Below are positions 26,189 through 35,387 of a stretch of 64,000 nucleotides of DNA, piece by piece. This DNA comes from Lachnospiraceae bacterium. Lineage in GTDB: Bacteria > Bacillota > Clostridia > Lachnospirales > Lachnospiraceae. Position 1 is the stretch's first letter, and every line of letters starts with the position of its first letter. The notes under the pieces are model-generated. The model made no database searches and was not told where the DNA came from. It worked only from the letters and a program-made list of their open reading frames with translations. The stretch is taken from assembly GCA_022799175.1 (NCBI GenBank), contig JAAWNY010000005.1, positions 1 through 64,000 of the forward strand. The letters run 5' to 3'. A program made the translations under genes and the position numbers.

Positions 26189-26217
26189 TTGCTATTTTGT
26201 GTTTCTTCTATTATAAT
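26189..26217 (+). promoter_or_regulatory. psiE promoter
   Basis: TTGCTA, 17 nt, TATAAT (perfect -10), about 75 nt upstream of the psiE ATG. Confidence 0.7.
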
Positions 26218-26297
26218 GAGGGTTAGGAGAAGGAGTCCGAAATAAAACAACTATTCCGGCGCTATTTTCATCCCCAATACAATCAGGAGGAGAAGGT

Positions 26298-26699
26298 ATG
26301 AAACAACATTTAGGGCAAAGGGCTACGAAGGCACAAAATTTGGTTTACAACACTGCCATGCTTTTAGAGCTAATTGTGGCAGGAATTGTCATCGTCGCAT
26401 TATTGATCATGTTTTTGCAGGTTCCCGGTGAGCTAAAAACATTGGTGTTTACTGGAGAACTCAACCAATTTCTGAAATATATGTTTGATATCATTATTGG
26501 TATTGAGCTGCTGAAAATGCTCTGTCGGCATGATCTGGATTCCGTAGTGGAAGTATTGCTATTCTCGGTGGCCAGAGAAATGATCATTGAACATATGCCG
26601 ATCTATTTTACACTCGTAGGGATTATTGCCATTTCTATTCTGTTCCTGATTCGAAAATTCTTGTTTGTATCGGCATTAGACAAAGAACAGGAAAAATAA
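26298..26699 (+). CDS. psiE: PsiE-like small membrane protein
   Basis: A 133-aa membrane protein resembling the phosphate-starvation-inducible PsiE family. Hydrophobic helices are visible at about 20-42, 60-75 and 100-125, and the conserved region IIIGIELLKMLCRHDLDSVVEVLLFSVAREMII is characteristic. GGAGGAGAAGGT precedes the ATG. It has its own promoter and a strong terminator, so it is monocistronic. Its molecular role is unknown, and no PHO-box was recognised upstream. Confidence 0.85.
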   Translation: MKQHLGQRATKAQNLVYNTAMLLELIVAGIVIVALLIMFLQVPGELKTLVFTGELNQFLKYMFDIIIGIELLKMLCRHDLDSVVEVLLFSVAREMIIEHMPIYFTLVGIIAISILFLIRKFLFVSALDKEQEK

Positions 26700-26718
26700 C
26701 GAGCTCCCTCTGCCAGCG

Positions 26719-26757
26719 CTGCAGGTCAGAATTATCATTTTTCTGACCTGCCTTTTT
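26719..26757 (+). terminator. psiE terminator
   Basis: GCAGGTCAGAA/TTCTGACCTGC, 11-bp stem, 9-nt loop, followed on the plus strand by CTTTTT. It touches the stop codon of the convergent dipeptidase gene. Confidence 0.9.
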
Positions 26758-27751
26758 AAAGCAATTCTTGATACAACCGAAGTACGTTGCCATAAAAAAC
26801 GGCTTCAATCTCTCCCGTATGGAACCCCTGGCGTTCCATCTCCTCTGCCAACAGCGGAATTCCCGAACAATCTCTCATCTCCACAATACTAGTAATCCCA
26901 TCAAAGTCACTTCCCAGACCTATACAGCCAATTCCTCCGATTTGTTTCATATGTTTCATATGTTTTACCATATCCCGACAATTACTGTGGATCGGGTCGG
27001 CTCCGTTCTCCTCATTTTTGAGAAAGGATGCACAAAAATTAATTCCTGCCACCCCTCCTCGTTCTGCTAATGCTCGAATCATTTCATCTGTAAGATTTCG
27101 AGGATGCGATGCCAGAGAACGGGCATTCGAATGACTGGCTACAAATGGCTTTTTTGTGTAACGAAACACATCCCAGATTCCTGCATCATTCAAATGAGAA
27201 ATATCAAGAATCATTCCCAAATTTTCCATTTCCTGAACGAATTCAATTCCCTTGTTTGTCAGTCCATGCTCTGTATCCGCCACACAGACGGGCGGACGCT
27301 CATTTCCCGACACGATCCGATTGGGATACCCCAATTCATTGGGAAAATTCCAGGTCAAAGTCATCATCCGGACTCCCATTCGATAAAAATCCCGCAAAAA
27401 AGCAATCTCCCCTTGACAGACTCCTCCTTCCTCAATGCTAAGCAGAGCAGAAAGTTTCCCTTTTTTCCAGTTTTTTTCAATATCTTCCCAACTTCTTACC
27501 ACATCAATCTTGTCAATATTGGCAGCCATTTCTTCATAAAATACATCAATCAATCGCATTGCATATTCAAATGGCCTTTCTTGTTTCCCAAGATGCACAT
27601 ACACAGCAAAATTTTGTAAAAAATAATCGCCCTTTTCCATTTTTAATAAATCAATATGTAAATTGTTTTTTAAAAGTTTTTCTTGTTCACCATTTTTTCT
27701 ACGTTCATACAATTCATAAATGGTATCGCAATGCATATCCACTACTTTCAT
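26756..27751 (-). CDS. Membrane dipeptidase (peptidase M19 family)
   Basis: A 331-aa zinc dipeptidase of the renal-dipeptidase family. Metal-binding residues are visible in VDMHCDTIYEL (His7, Asp9), LSIEEGG (Glu), LDISHLND (His) and VASHSNARSL (His); GLGSDFDGI carries the conserved late aspartates. No signal peptide is seen, so it is probably cytoplasmic, hydrolysing dipeptides including L-D or beta-lactam-like ones. GAGGAGGAGAAGA precedes the ATG. Confidence 0.93.
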   Translation of the reverse strand: MKVVDMHCDTIYELYERRKNGEQEKLLKNNLHIDLLKMEKGDYFLQNFAVYVHLGKQERPFEYAMRLIDVFYEEMAANIDKIDVVRSWEDIEKNWKKGKLSALLSIEEGGVCQGEIAFLRDFYRMGVRMMTLTWNFPNELGYPNRIVSGNERPPVCVADTEHGLTNKGIEFVQEMENLGMILDISHLNDAGIWDVFRYTKKPFVASHSNARSLASHPRNLTDEMIRALAERGGVAGINFCASFLKNEENGADPIHSNCRDMVKHMKHMKQIGGIGCIGLGSDFDGITSIVEMRDCSGIPLLAEEMERQGFHTGEIEAVFYGNVLRLYQELL

Positions 27752-27822
27752 TCTTCTCCTCCTCTTTTCATGACGATTCCATCTCTATTTTAGCTTTTTT
27801 TGAATTCTCTGCCTCCACTAAA

Positions 27823-27847
27823 AAAATCCTGCATAGCAGGATTTTTC
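27823..27847. terminator. Second terminator-like hairpin downstream of mgsA
   Basis: AAAAATCCTGC-ATA-GCAGGATTTTT, a perfect 11-bp stem with a 3-nt loop and T-runs in both orientations. It lies about 145 bp beyond mgsA and upstream of the dipeptidase gene. Between it and the first mgsA terminator is an 8-bp dyad, GTGCGTTC/GAACGCAC (27893-27932). Confidence 0.7.
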
Positions 27848-27945
27848 GCCTGTGGCAGGTTGTTTTCGTAACAGGATTCCTCATCGCCGCAGTGCGTTCT
27901 CCCACGGAGCGTTTTTGTTTCATCGAACGCACCTTTCTATGAAAG

Positions 27946-27978
27946 AATAAAAAGAGCCTGCCCCTAGAGACAAGCTCT
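27946..27978 (-). terminator. mgsA terminator
   Basis: On the minus strand AGAGCTTGTC pairs with GGCAGGCTCT (10 bp with two G-U pairs) and is followed by TTTTTATTC, about 15 nt past the mgsA stop. Confidence 0.72.
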
Positions 27979-27992
27979 GTGATAATCCTACA

Positions 27993-28463
27993 TCAGAGTG
28001 TCTCCGCCCGCTCCTGAATATTTTTGCGGAAATTAATCACATCATGCTGGTAATCCTGATCCATCTTCTCTGAAGTAATCATAAAATCTGCTGTCGCTTT
28101 GTTAACAGCAATCGGAATATCATATACCTGTGCAATCCGCATGAGTGCTTTGACATCCGTATCATGAGGTTGAGCGGTCAGCGGATCGGAAAAAAACACC
28201 ACAAAATCGATCACACCTTCCACAATCTTTGCCCCTATCTGCTGATCTCCGCCTAAAGGACCACTGTTGTATCCCTTCACTGTCAATCCAGTCTGATCGG
28301 TGATCATCCGTGCTGTAGTTCCCGTTCCATACAAATTGTGATGCTTCAATATTGCATAGTGTTCTTTACACCATTCGATCAATTTTGCTTTTTCATTATC
28401 ATGAGCAATCAATGCAATGTCTTTCTTTGGCCCAATCGTAAACGTTATATAATCTTTTGCCAT
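27993..28463 (-). CDS. mgsA: Methylglyoxal synthase
   Basis: MgsA (156 aa) converts dihydroxyacetone phosphate to methylglyoxal and phosphate, a bypass that relieves sugar-phosphate stress. The family hallmarks are IALIAHDNEK, YGTGTTARMI, SGPLGGDQQIGAKIVEG with the catalytic aspartate in GGDQQ, and FFSDPLTAQPHDTDV. The ATG at 28463 has AAAGGAG nine bases upstream; the ATG three codons earlier abuts that same site. It has an extended -10 promoter and a CodY-box-like site about 85 nt upstream of its predicted transcription start. Confidence 0.96.
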   Translation of the reverse strand: MAKDYITFTIGPKKDIALIAHDNEKAKLIEWCKEHYAILKHHNLYGTGTTARMITDQTGLTVKGYNSGPLGGDQQIGAKIVEGVIDFVVFFSDPLTAQPHDTDVKALMRIAQVYDIPIAVNKATADFMITSEKMDQDYQHDVINFRKNIQERAETL

Positions 28464-28518
28464 AGCTATCATCTCCTTTCTCTATGGCTTTTGTATACGC
28501 TTCTAACGTACTCCAAAA

Positions 28519-28547
28519 GTTATACCATGAGCCTTCAGAAAACACAA
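28519..28547 (-). promoter_or_regulatory. mgsA promoter
   Basis: On the minus strand TTGTGT, 17 nt, TATAAC with TG one base upstream (extended -10). Confidence 0.6.
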
Positions 28548-28586
28548 GTTAAATTATGGTAAATATTTTTTGACATTTTTCCAAAC

Positions 28587-28601
28587 AATTATCAGACAAT
28601 T
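28587..28601. promoter_or_regulatory. CodY-box-like site near mgsA
   Basis: The minus strand reads AATTGTCTGATAATT, two mismatches from AATTTTCWGAAAATT. It overlaps the engB stop codon and lies about 40 nt upstream of the mgsA -35. Confidence 0.35.
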
Positions 28602-29203
28602 TTTTCTATTGTATCCGTTGACTGTATCATCTGCTCAATTAACCCCCAAATTTCCTCTCGCCCCTGTTTTGTCACCGAAGAAAAAGGAATCACTGTGATG
28701 TCTTTTTCAAGTCCCAGTCCTTCTCGCATCATTTTTATATGTTTCGAAATCTGACTGCGATTGAGTTTGTCAGCTTTTGTTGCAATAATCACCGGTATAT
28801 ATCCCTGAGATTGTATCCAATCTGCCATCAATTTATCATTTGCTGACGGTTCGTGACGGATATCTATAAGCAAAAACACACATTTTAACATACGAGACTT
28901 CTGCAGATATCGTTCAATCATCTTTCCCCATCGAGCTTTTTCCTCTACCGGAACTTTCGCATAACCATATCCGGGAAGATCAACATAATAAAAGCTGTCA
29001 TTAATCTTATAAAAATTAATCGTCTGGGTCTTTCCCGGCTGGGCAGACGTTCTAGCCAGAGACTTTCGATTCATCAATCCATTAATTAAAGAAGACTTTC
29101 CCACATTTGATTTTCCGGCAAAAGCAAATTCTGGACAGCTGTTTTCCGGCAATTTACTGGTAATTCCACAGACCGTTTCCAATTCTGCTGTTTTGATAAT
29201 CAT
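28592..29203 (-). CDS. engB: Ribosome biogenesis GTPase EngB/YsxC
   Basis: EngB (203 aa) is a TRAFAC GTPase needed for assembly of the 50S subunit. G1 is GKSNVGKSSLI (about 31), the switch region includes ARTSAQPGKTQTINF, G3 is DLPGYG, G4 is TKADK and the family ending WGLIEQ is present. The ORF track begins 94 codons too early, inside the end of lon; the ATG at 29203 follows CGGAGAAATTT and gives the normal family length. It lies 44 nt after lon and is probably co-transcribed with it. Confidence 0.96.
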   Translation of the reverse strand: MIIKTAELETVCGITSKLPENSCPEFAFAGKSNVGKSSLINGLMNRKSLARTSAQPGKTQTINFYKINDSFYYVDLPGYGYAKVPVEEKARWGKMIERYLQKSRMLKCVFLLIDIRHEPSANDKLMADWIQSQGYIPVIIATKADKLNRSQISKHIKMMREGLGLEKDITVIPFSSVTKQGREEIWGLIEQMIQSTDTIEKIV

Positions 29204-29247
29204 AAATTTCTCCGTTTCTGTCTGGATCGTACCCCGGAAAAGTTTTC

Positions 29248-31566
29248 TTAAACACTTTCTTTGAGCGTTTCTTTCAGCACTTCTTCCATCGTCTTTACAT
29301 ATACAATCCGTAAACCTTTCGTTATTTCTTTTGACAATTCTGCAATATCGGATCGATTCTTTTCTGGCACTAACACCGTTTGGATATGCGCCATCTTCGC
29401 TGCTAGTATTTTTTCTTTCAGACCACCAATCGGCAACACTCGTCCCCGCAGAGTGATCTCTCCCGTCATTGCTATCTGAGCACAAACTTTTTGCTGTACT
29501 ACTGCCGATAACATCGCAGTCGCCATCGTTATTCCTGCTGATGGTCCATCTTTAGGAACCGCGCCTTCCGGAATATGGATATGGATATCATGCTTTTCAA
29601 AATAATCATCACTAACCTGATAATCGGGACAAATCGACCGCACATATGTCAGAGCTGTCTGTGCCGATTCTTTCATCACATCTCCCATCTGTCCCGTCAT
29701 CTTCATCTCGCCCTTTCCTGGCATTACATTCACTTCAATCTGAAGCGTGTCTCCTCCGACACTGGTCCAAGCCAATCCCCGAGCAATCCCTATCTCATCC
29801 TCTTCATTGGCATCCTCAAAACGGATCTTTTCTTTGCCCAAATATTTTTCCAGATTCTGTTCGGTGATCCGAATCCCGTCCCGTTTGTTTTCTAAAAATT
29901 CTCTTGCCGCTTTCCGAAATATCTCTCCGATCCTGCGCTCTAAATTGCGTACTCCAGCCTCCCTGGTGTAATTATGAATAATTTTTTTGAGAACTCCGTC
30001 CGATATCCGGATCGTTTTCTCGGTCAAACCACATTTTTCCAGTTGCTTTCCCACCAAAAAATCTCTTGCAATATGAAATTTTTCATTTTCTGTATAACTG
30101 TTGATCTCGATAATCTCCATACGATCCAAGAGCGGACGCGGGATCGATTGTGTGGTATTGGCTGTTGCAATAAAAAGCACAGGCGAAAGATTAATAGGCA
30201 CTTCTACATAATGATCTCGAAAACGAACATTTTGCTCCCCATCCAACACTTCCAAAAGAGCAGATGAGGTATCTCCTTTATAATCACTGCTTACCTTATC
30301 AATCTCATCCAGTAGCATCAATGGATTCGATACTCCGGCCTGACGCAATCCTTCTACCAGTCTCCCCGGCATAGCGCCCACATAGGTCTTCCGATGTCCA
30401 CGAATCTCTGCCTCATCTCGTACTCCTCCCAAGCTGATCCGAACATATTTTTTATTCAGTGCCCGAGCTATGGATCTAGCTATGGAAGTTTTTCCTGTAC
30501 CCGGCGGTCCCACAAGACATAAAATCGGACCAGTACTCTTTTTTGTCAAAGTCCGGACCGCTAAATATTCTAGTACCCGTTCCTTCACCTTTTCCAGACC
30601 ATAATGATCCGTATCCAAAATCTCTGCCGCATGCTTTAAATCATTGTTGTCCCTAGACACTTTATTCCATGGAAGTTCCAGCAATGTTTCAATGTAGGTT
30701 CGAATCACGTTGCCTTCCTGACTGCTTCCTGGCATTGCCCGAAAACGTTCAATTTCTTTATGCAGCTTTTCTTTCACTTCCTTATCTGCCTTCAAAGCCG
30801 AAAGTTTATTCTCATATTCATCCGACTCTGACACAGGATCCTCTCCCAGCTCCTGACGGATAATCTTCATCTGCTCTCTCAGAATATAATCTCTTTGATT
30901 TTTATCTACTACCGCCTTCACCTTAGCCTGAAATTCCTGACGGATGCGAGAAATCTCAATTTCTTCTGTCAGACTGTTTACTAAAACTTCATATCGGGTA
31001 ATCGCATCTGCCGCATCAAGGTAATTCTGTCGCACGGAATAATCCCAGGGAAGTTGGCTTGCCATCTGAAGCATCATATCATCCAACCCACTCGCTGTCA
31101 TCAGATTGGGAAGTACCTCTCTGGCAAATTTGGGGTGCTGATGCCCATACTCCTCTACCTTGTCTTTCAACACTCTCTGCATAGCTTCCGCAGTCAAAGA
31201 ATCTACATCATCATTTCTCCAGGGAGATACCATGATCTCCCCCATCAAAGCCGGATCCACAGAATCCAACATTAAAAGCTCTGCCCGCTCCAGCCCTTCC
31301 ACCATTACCCGCACCACATTACTCGGCATCTTCACCAACTGCTTTACTTTCACAATCACTCCAATATGGTAAAGCTGTTCCATCTGGGGACTAGCATCAT
31401 TCGGATCCCTCTGTGTAACCACACAAATCCTCTGATCCCCAACCATCGCTCTTTCTACCGCTGCTACCGATCGAGAACGACTGATATCAAAACTTATGGT
31501 CATCTTTGGCAATACCGTCAACGCCCGCAGCGCAATCACTGGCATTGTCGTCACTGTCGTTTCCAT
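29248..31566 (-). CDS. lon: ATP-dependent protease Lon (LonA)
   Basis: Lon (772 aa) degrades misfolded and regulatory proteins in the cytoplasm. An N-terminal substrate domain (MPVIALRALTVLPKMTISFDI) precedes the AAA+ module with Walker A GPPGTGKTS near residue 350 and the acidic LLDEIDKV. The C-terminal protease domain has the catalytic serine in KDGPSAGITMATAM and the lysine in the following PIGGLKEKILAA region. The ATG at 31566 follows CGAGGAGGATAAA; the ORF track adds 14 residues. No CIRCE or CtsR site was recognised upstream. Confidence 0.97.
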   Translation of the reverse strand: METTVTTMPVIALRALTVLPKMTISFDISRSRSVAAVERAMVGDQRICVVTQRDPNDASPQMEQLYHIGVIVKVKQLVKMPSNVVRVMVEGLERAELLMLDSVDPALMGEIMVSPWRNDDVDSLTAEAMQRVLKDKVEEYGHQHPKFAREVLPNLMTASGLDDMMLQMASQLPWDYSVRQNYLDAADAITRYEVLVNSLTEEIEISRIRQEFQAKVKAVVDKNQRDYILREQMKIIRQELGEDPVSESDEYENKLSALKADKEVKEKLHKEIERFRAMPGSSQEGNVIRTYIETLLELPWNKVSRDNNDLKHAAEILDTDHYGLEKVKERVLEYLAVRTLTKKSTGPILCLVGPPGTGKTSIARSIARALNKKYVRISLGGVRDEAEIRGHRKTYVGAMPGRLVEGLRQAGVSNPLMLLDEIDKVSSDYKGDTSSALLEVLDGEQNVRFRDHYVEVPINLSPVLFIATANTTQSIPRPLLDRMEIIEINSYTENEKFHIARDFLVGKQLEKCGLTEKTIRISDGVLKKIIHNYTREAGVRNLERRIGEIFRKAAREFLENKRDGIRITEQNLEKYLGKEKIRFEDANEEDEIGIARGLAWTSVGGDTLQIEVNVMPGKGEMKMTGQMGDVMKESAQTALTYVRSICPDYQVSDDYFEKHDIHIHIPEGAVPKDGPSAGITMATAMLSAVVQQKVCAQIAMTGEITLRGRVLPIGGLKEKILAAKMAHIQTVLVPEKNRSDIAELSKEITKGLRIVYVKTMEEVLKETLKESV

Positions 31567-31637
31567 TTTATCCTCCTCGTTTCTCCCTAATATGACTGTA
31601 GTACACAAATTAAGAACATAATTTTAAACACTTTCTA

Positions 31638-31667
31638 GTAAAAATGGGAGCCTCAGCTCCCATTTTC
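31638..31667 (-). terminator. clpX terminator
   Basis: AAAATGGGAGC-CTCA-GCTCCCATTTT, perfect 11-bp stem; the minus strand continues TTTTTAC. It lies between clpX and lon, so lon must have its own promoter in the remaining 70 bp, where I could not fix a convincing one. Confidence 0.88.
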
Positions 31668-31682
31668 CACGACTGGAATCTT

Positions 31683-32984
31683 TTATGCAATCTCTCCTGG
31701 TCTGTCTTTTTTTCTTCTCTGAGAAAGTGTCTTACGGGGAACAGTTGTATCTCGATACACTAGTTCTGGCTCTCCTGTCTTGTCTACAACGCCCTTCGTA
31801 ACCTTACAAATTCCAATGCTGCTGTCTGACGGAATCTCATACATCAAATCCATCACTGCTGACTCCATAATCGACCGTAAACCACGGGCACCGGTCTTGC
31901 GTTTCACTGCAAGGCTGGCGATTTCCAAAAGCGCCTCTCTGGTAAACTCAAGCTTTACATCATCCAACTCAAATAGCTTCTGATATTGTTTGGTGATCGC
32001 GTTCTTTGGTTCTGTCAAAATCCGGACCAGCGCTTCCTCACTCAAAAGCTCTAAAGATACACTCACTGGCACACGACCAATAAACTCTGGAATTAGACCA
32101 AACTTTATCAAATCCTGAGGTTCGGCTTTTCGTAATAACTCATCAATATCCTGACGGCTTTTATCCACAATCTCTGCATTAAATCCAATCGAACCAGCGC
32201 TGAGCCGACGCTCAATAATCTTCTCTAAGCCGTCAAAAGCTCCTCCACAGATAAACAGGATATTGGTCGTATCAATTTGCAGAAGCTCCTGATGTGGATG
32301 CTTTCTACCTCCCTGAGGCGGGACGCTGGCTATCGTACCTTCTAATATCTTCAACAGCGCCTGCTGAACTCCCTCACCGGAAACATCTCTGGTGATGGAT
32401 ACATTTTCCGACTTTTTTGTAATCTTATCAATCTCATCAATATAGATGATCCCATATTCTGCCTTCGAAATATCATAATCTGCTGCCTGAATCAGCTTAA
32501 GCAGAATATTCTCCACATCTTCTCCTACATAACCGGCCTCTGTCAATGCCGTAGCATCTGCTATTGCAAAAGGTACATTCAACACCTTCGCCAAAGTCTG
32601 AGCCAAATAGGTCTTGCCTGATCCAGTGGGACCCAGCATCAGAATATTACTCTTTTGTACATCTACATCCATCTCTTTTCTGACCGTGATCCTCTTATAG
32701 TGATTATAAACGGCAACCGACAACACCTTCTTTGCCAATTCCTGTCCAATCACATATTCATCCAAAAAAGCTTTAATCTCCTTTGGCTTTAGCAAATTAA
32801 TTCCATCAAAATCTGGACCGGTACTTTCCTGCTCGTCTAGCTCCTCCTCCAGAATCTCTGCGCAAAGGTCAATGCACTCGTCGCAGATAAAAACATTGTT
32901 GGAACCGGCAATCAGCTTTTTTACTTGATCCTGAGTCTTCCCGCAAAAAGAGCATCTTACTCGGTCATCCATTCTGCTCGGCAT
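31683..32984 (-). CDS. clpX: ATP-dependent Clp protease ATP-binding subunit ClpX
   Basis: ClpX (433 aa) unfolds substrates and feeds them to ClpP. The N-terminal zinc-binding domain has C11/C14 and C34/C37 (CSFCGK and ICDECIDLC). The AAA+ module has Walker [13 protein letters not shown], Walker [11 protein letters not shown], the pore loop EAGYVGEDV, and the sensor-2 [11 protein letters not shown]. The IGF-type loop for ClpP docking appears as SIGFNAE. It follows clpP by 68 nt in the usual tig-clpP-clpX order. Confidence 0.97.
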   Translation of the reverse strand: MPSRMDDRVRCSFCGKTQDQVKKLIAGSNNVFICDECIDLCAEILEEELDEQESTGPDFDGINLLKPKEIKAFLDEYVIGQELAKKVLSVAVYNHYKRITVRKEMDVDVQKSNILMLGPTGSGKTYLAQTLAKVLNVPFAIADATALTEAGYVGEDVENILLKLIQAADYDISKAEYGIIYIDEIDKITKKSENVSITRDVSGEGVQQALLKILEGTIASVPPQGGRKHPHQELLQIDTTNILFICGGAFDGLEKIIERRLSAGSIGFNAEIVDKSRQDIDELLRKAEPQDLIKFGLIPEFIGRVPVSVSLELLSEEALVRILTEPKNAITKQYQKLFELDDVKLEFTREALLEIASLAVKRKTGARGLRSIMESAVMDLMYEIPSDSSIGICKVTKGVVDKTGEPELVYRDTTVPRKTLSQRRKKDRPGEIA

Positions 32985-33052
32985 AACACACCTCTATCCT
33001 TTCTTACCAATCATTCTTTCTTAATATCCGCCGTACTACAATGACTGCTATT

Positions 33053-33634
33053 CTAATGTTTCACCAAAATCTGATCCACCAGTCCGTAACTCACTGCTTC
33101 CTCCGCTGTCAGATAATGATCTCTCTCGGTATCGCGACATACCACTTCATAAGGCTGTCCCGTGTTGGCCGCAAGAATGCGATTCAGCTTTTCCTTTGTC
33201 TGTAAAATCTTCTCCGCCACAATCTGAATCTCTGTCGCCTGTCCCCGTGCTCCACCAGACGGCTGGTGAATCATCACTTCCGCATTCGGAAGAATAAAAC
33301 GCTTGCCCTTAGCACCACCTGCTAAAAGAAACGCTCCCATGCTGGCTGCCATACCGACACACAAAGTTGATACATCGGACTTGATATAGTTCATCGTATC
33401 ATAGATTGCCATGCCTGCAGTCACAGAACCACCAGGACTGTTAATATATAAGTTGATATCCTTACCCGGATCTTCCGCTTCCAAAAACAATAACTGTGCA
33501 ACTACCACACTGGCCGACACATCTGTCACTTCTTCTCCCAGGAAGATAATTCTCTCCTTCAGCAACCGGGAATATATGTCATACGAACGTTCTCCTCTGC
33601 TGGTCTGCTCAATTACATAAGGTATTAACGGCAT
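33053..33634 (-). CDS. clpP: ATP-dependent Clp protease proteolytic subunit ClpP
   Basis: ClpP (193 aa) is the serine protease barrel used by ClpX and ClpC. The triad residues are visible: Ser in [11 protein letters not shown], His in [10 protein letters not shown], and Asp in CRDTERDHY. The ATG at 33634 ([16 protein letters not shown]) follows GCAAGGAGGATTGATT; the ORF track adds nine residues. A perfect TATAAT lies about 30 nt upstream (minus strand, 33666-33671) but without a good -35. The 160-bp gap to tig also holds a GAAGTGCGG/CCACACTTC hairpin lacking a U-run. Confidence 0.97.
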   Translation of the reverse strand: MPLIPYVIEQTSRGERSYDIYSRLLKERIIFLGEEVTDVSASVVVAQLLFLEAEDPGKDINLYINSPGGSVTAGMAIYDTMNYIKSDVSTLCVGMAASMGAFLLAGGAKGKRFILPNAEVMIHQPSGGARGQATEIQIVAEKILQTKEKLNRILAANTGQPYEVVCRDTERDHYLTAEEAVSYGLVDQILVKH

Positions 33635-33821
33635 AATCAATCCTCCTTGCTTTTGACGCATTTACATTATAATGTTGATACAACTCCCTGCCGCCGCGCC
33701 AAAAACGACAGGTGAATTCCGAATACACGGGATAGAAGTGCGGTTCTCCGAACTCCCGGAAATCCACACTTCCTTCATACTTTTTTGTAACTGTCTCATA
33801 CCCTTACAGTCACAAAACCAA

Positions 33822-35108
33822 TTATACCAGTTTCGCCTCTGCCACCAGGAAATCTACTGCTTCCTGAACTGCCAGATCCTCTTTCATCCGCTGTAATCCC
33901 TCTTCACCCAGAAGTTCTTTGGCACGATCCGGTTCCATCTTATAGGTATCTGCCATTTTTTTGATCTCTGCCTCTACAGCATCTTCCGGAGCTTCTATAT
34001 TCTCTGCCGCTACGATAGCTTCCAAAACCAGACGGGTACGAATCCGCTTTTCTGCCTGGGGACGGATATCCTCCCGCAAACGTTCCTCTGTCATGCCAGT
34101 AAACTGCATATACTGTTCCATGGTAAGACCTTGCGAACGCATCCGACGAGCATAATCTTCCAGCGTGTTGCTGACCTGTTCCTCAATCATCGCTTCCGGA
34201 ATCTCCATCGAAGCGTTGGAAACCACCTTCTCCACTACATTATTCTCATTCTCTGTAGTCGCTTGTTGCTGTTTCGTCTCTGAAAGTTTTGCCCTCAGAT
34301 CTGCCTTATATTCATCTAGTGTGTCGAATTCGGAAACCTCGCCGGCAAATTCATCATCCAGTTCCGGAAGCTCTTTTCTCTTAATCTCATGAATCACTAC
34401 CTTAAATAAGGCAGGCTTCCCGGCCAATTCTTTTGCATGATACTCTTCCGGGAAGGACACGTGAACCTCAATCTCCTCATCAATATTCTTACCAATGAGC
34501 TGTTCCTCAAAAGTATCGATAAAGGAATGGGAACCGATAGTCAAGGTATAAGCTTCTGCTTTTCCACCCTCAAACGCAACCCCGTCGATATATCCGTCAA
34601 AGTCGATCACTACCTGATCTCCATTTTCAACCGAACGATCCTCCACCGTTACCAGACGAGAATTCTGCTCTTGTACTTTTTTCAATTCTGCTTCAATATC
34701 CACATCCGTCACTTCGGGTTTCGCGCGTTCCACTTCAATCCCCTTGTACTCACCCAAAGTTACTTCTGGCTTCACAGCTACCAATGCGGAATAGATGAGC
34801 GGCTTTCCTTTCTCAATCTGTTCTACACTAATCTGTGGACGAGATACAATATCTAGACCGCTTTCATCCATGGCACCACGATACGTTGTATTGATAACCG
34901 CATCCACCGCATCCTCATATAAAATCTCCACGCCATACATTTTCTCTACCATAACCTGCGGCGCTTTCCCCTTACGAAAGCCCGGAATGTTGAATCTGTT
35001 TTTATTTTTGTTATAGGAAGTTTTAAGAGCCTCGTCAAACTGCTCTGCCGGTACTTCTACGGTTAATTTCGCCATGTTTTTTTCCAGCTTTTCTACTTGT
35101 AAACTCAT
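33822..35108 (-). CDS. tig: Trigger factor (ribosome-associated chaperone)
   Basis: Trigger factor (428 aa) binds the ribosome exit tunnel and protects nascent chains. The N-terminal ribosome-binding domain carries FNIPGFRKGKAPQVMVEKMYG near residue 40. The FKBP-like peptidyl-prolyl isomerase domain is around 150-240 (VVIDFDGYIDGVAFEGGKA), followed by the helical C-terminal arms. The ATG at 35108 follows GGAGGAACCCAGAAC; the ORF track adds 18 residues. It precedes clpP and clpX and has its own promoter. Confidence 0.97.
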   Translation of the reverse strand: MSLQVEKLEKNMAKLTVEVPAEQFDEALKTSYNKNKNRFNIPGFRKGKAPQVMVEKMYGVEILYEDAVDAVINTTYRGAMDESGLDIVSRPQISVEQIEKGKPLIYSALVAVKPEVTLGEYKGIEVERAKPEVTDVDIEAELKKVQEQNSRLVTVEDRSVENGDQVVIDFDGYIDGVAFEGGKAEAYTLTIGSHSFIDTFEEQLIGKNIDEEIEVHVSFPEEYHAKELAGKPALFKVVIHEIKRKELPELDDEFAGEVSEFDTLDEYKADLRAKLSETKQQQATTENENNVVEKVVSNASMEIPEAMIEEQVSNTLEDYARRMRSQGLTMEQYMQFTGMTEERLREDIRPQAEKRIRTRLVLEAIVAAENIEAPEDAVEAEIKKMADTYKMEPDRAKELLGEEGLQRMKEDLAVQEAVDFLVAEAKLV

Positions 35109-35173
35109 GTTCTGGGTTCCTCCTTCACATCTATGTATGGTCGTCTCGGCAGGGCGCCACACTTCAGTTTATC

Positions 35174-35202
35174 ATTATAACATAGTCCCTTCATAATTAC
35201 CA
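35174..35202 (-). promoter_or_regulatory. tig promoter
   Basis: On the minus strand TGGTAA, 17 nt, TATAAT with an upstream TG (extended -10), about 60 nt upstream of tig. Confidence 0.58.
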
Positions 35203-35387
35203 GTACTATTTTATACGTTTTTCTGGGATTTTTCCAGGCTTTTCCAAACCTTTTTGCAGGTTTTTCCGCTCTTTTTAGTTCCCTTTTTGGGAAATGTCAG
35301 GTATGATTATAATCAATCCCAAAAGAAGTTCGAAGGGATTGCCAAAAACATATTTTCTATTAGTAATCAGGAAAGGAGCAATATTAT

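Noticed and set aside
33780-33821. Hairpin after tig as a terminator
   Set aside because: TGTGACTGT/ACAGTTACA pairs but is followed by A residues, not U, on the transcribed strand.
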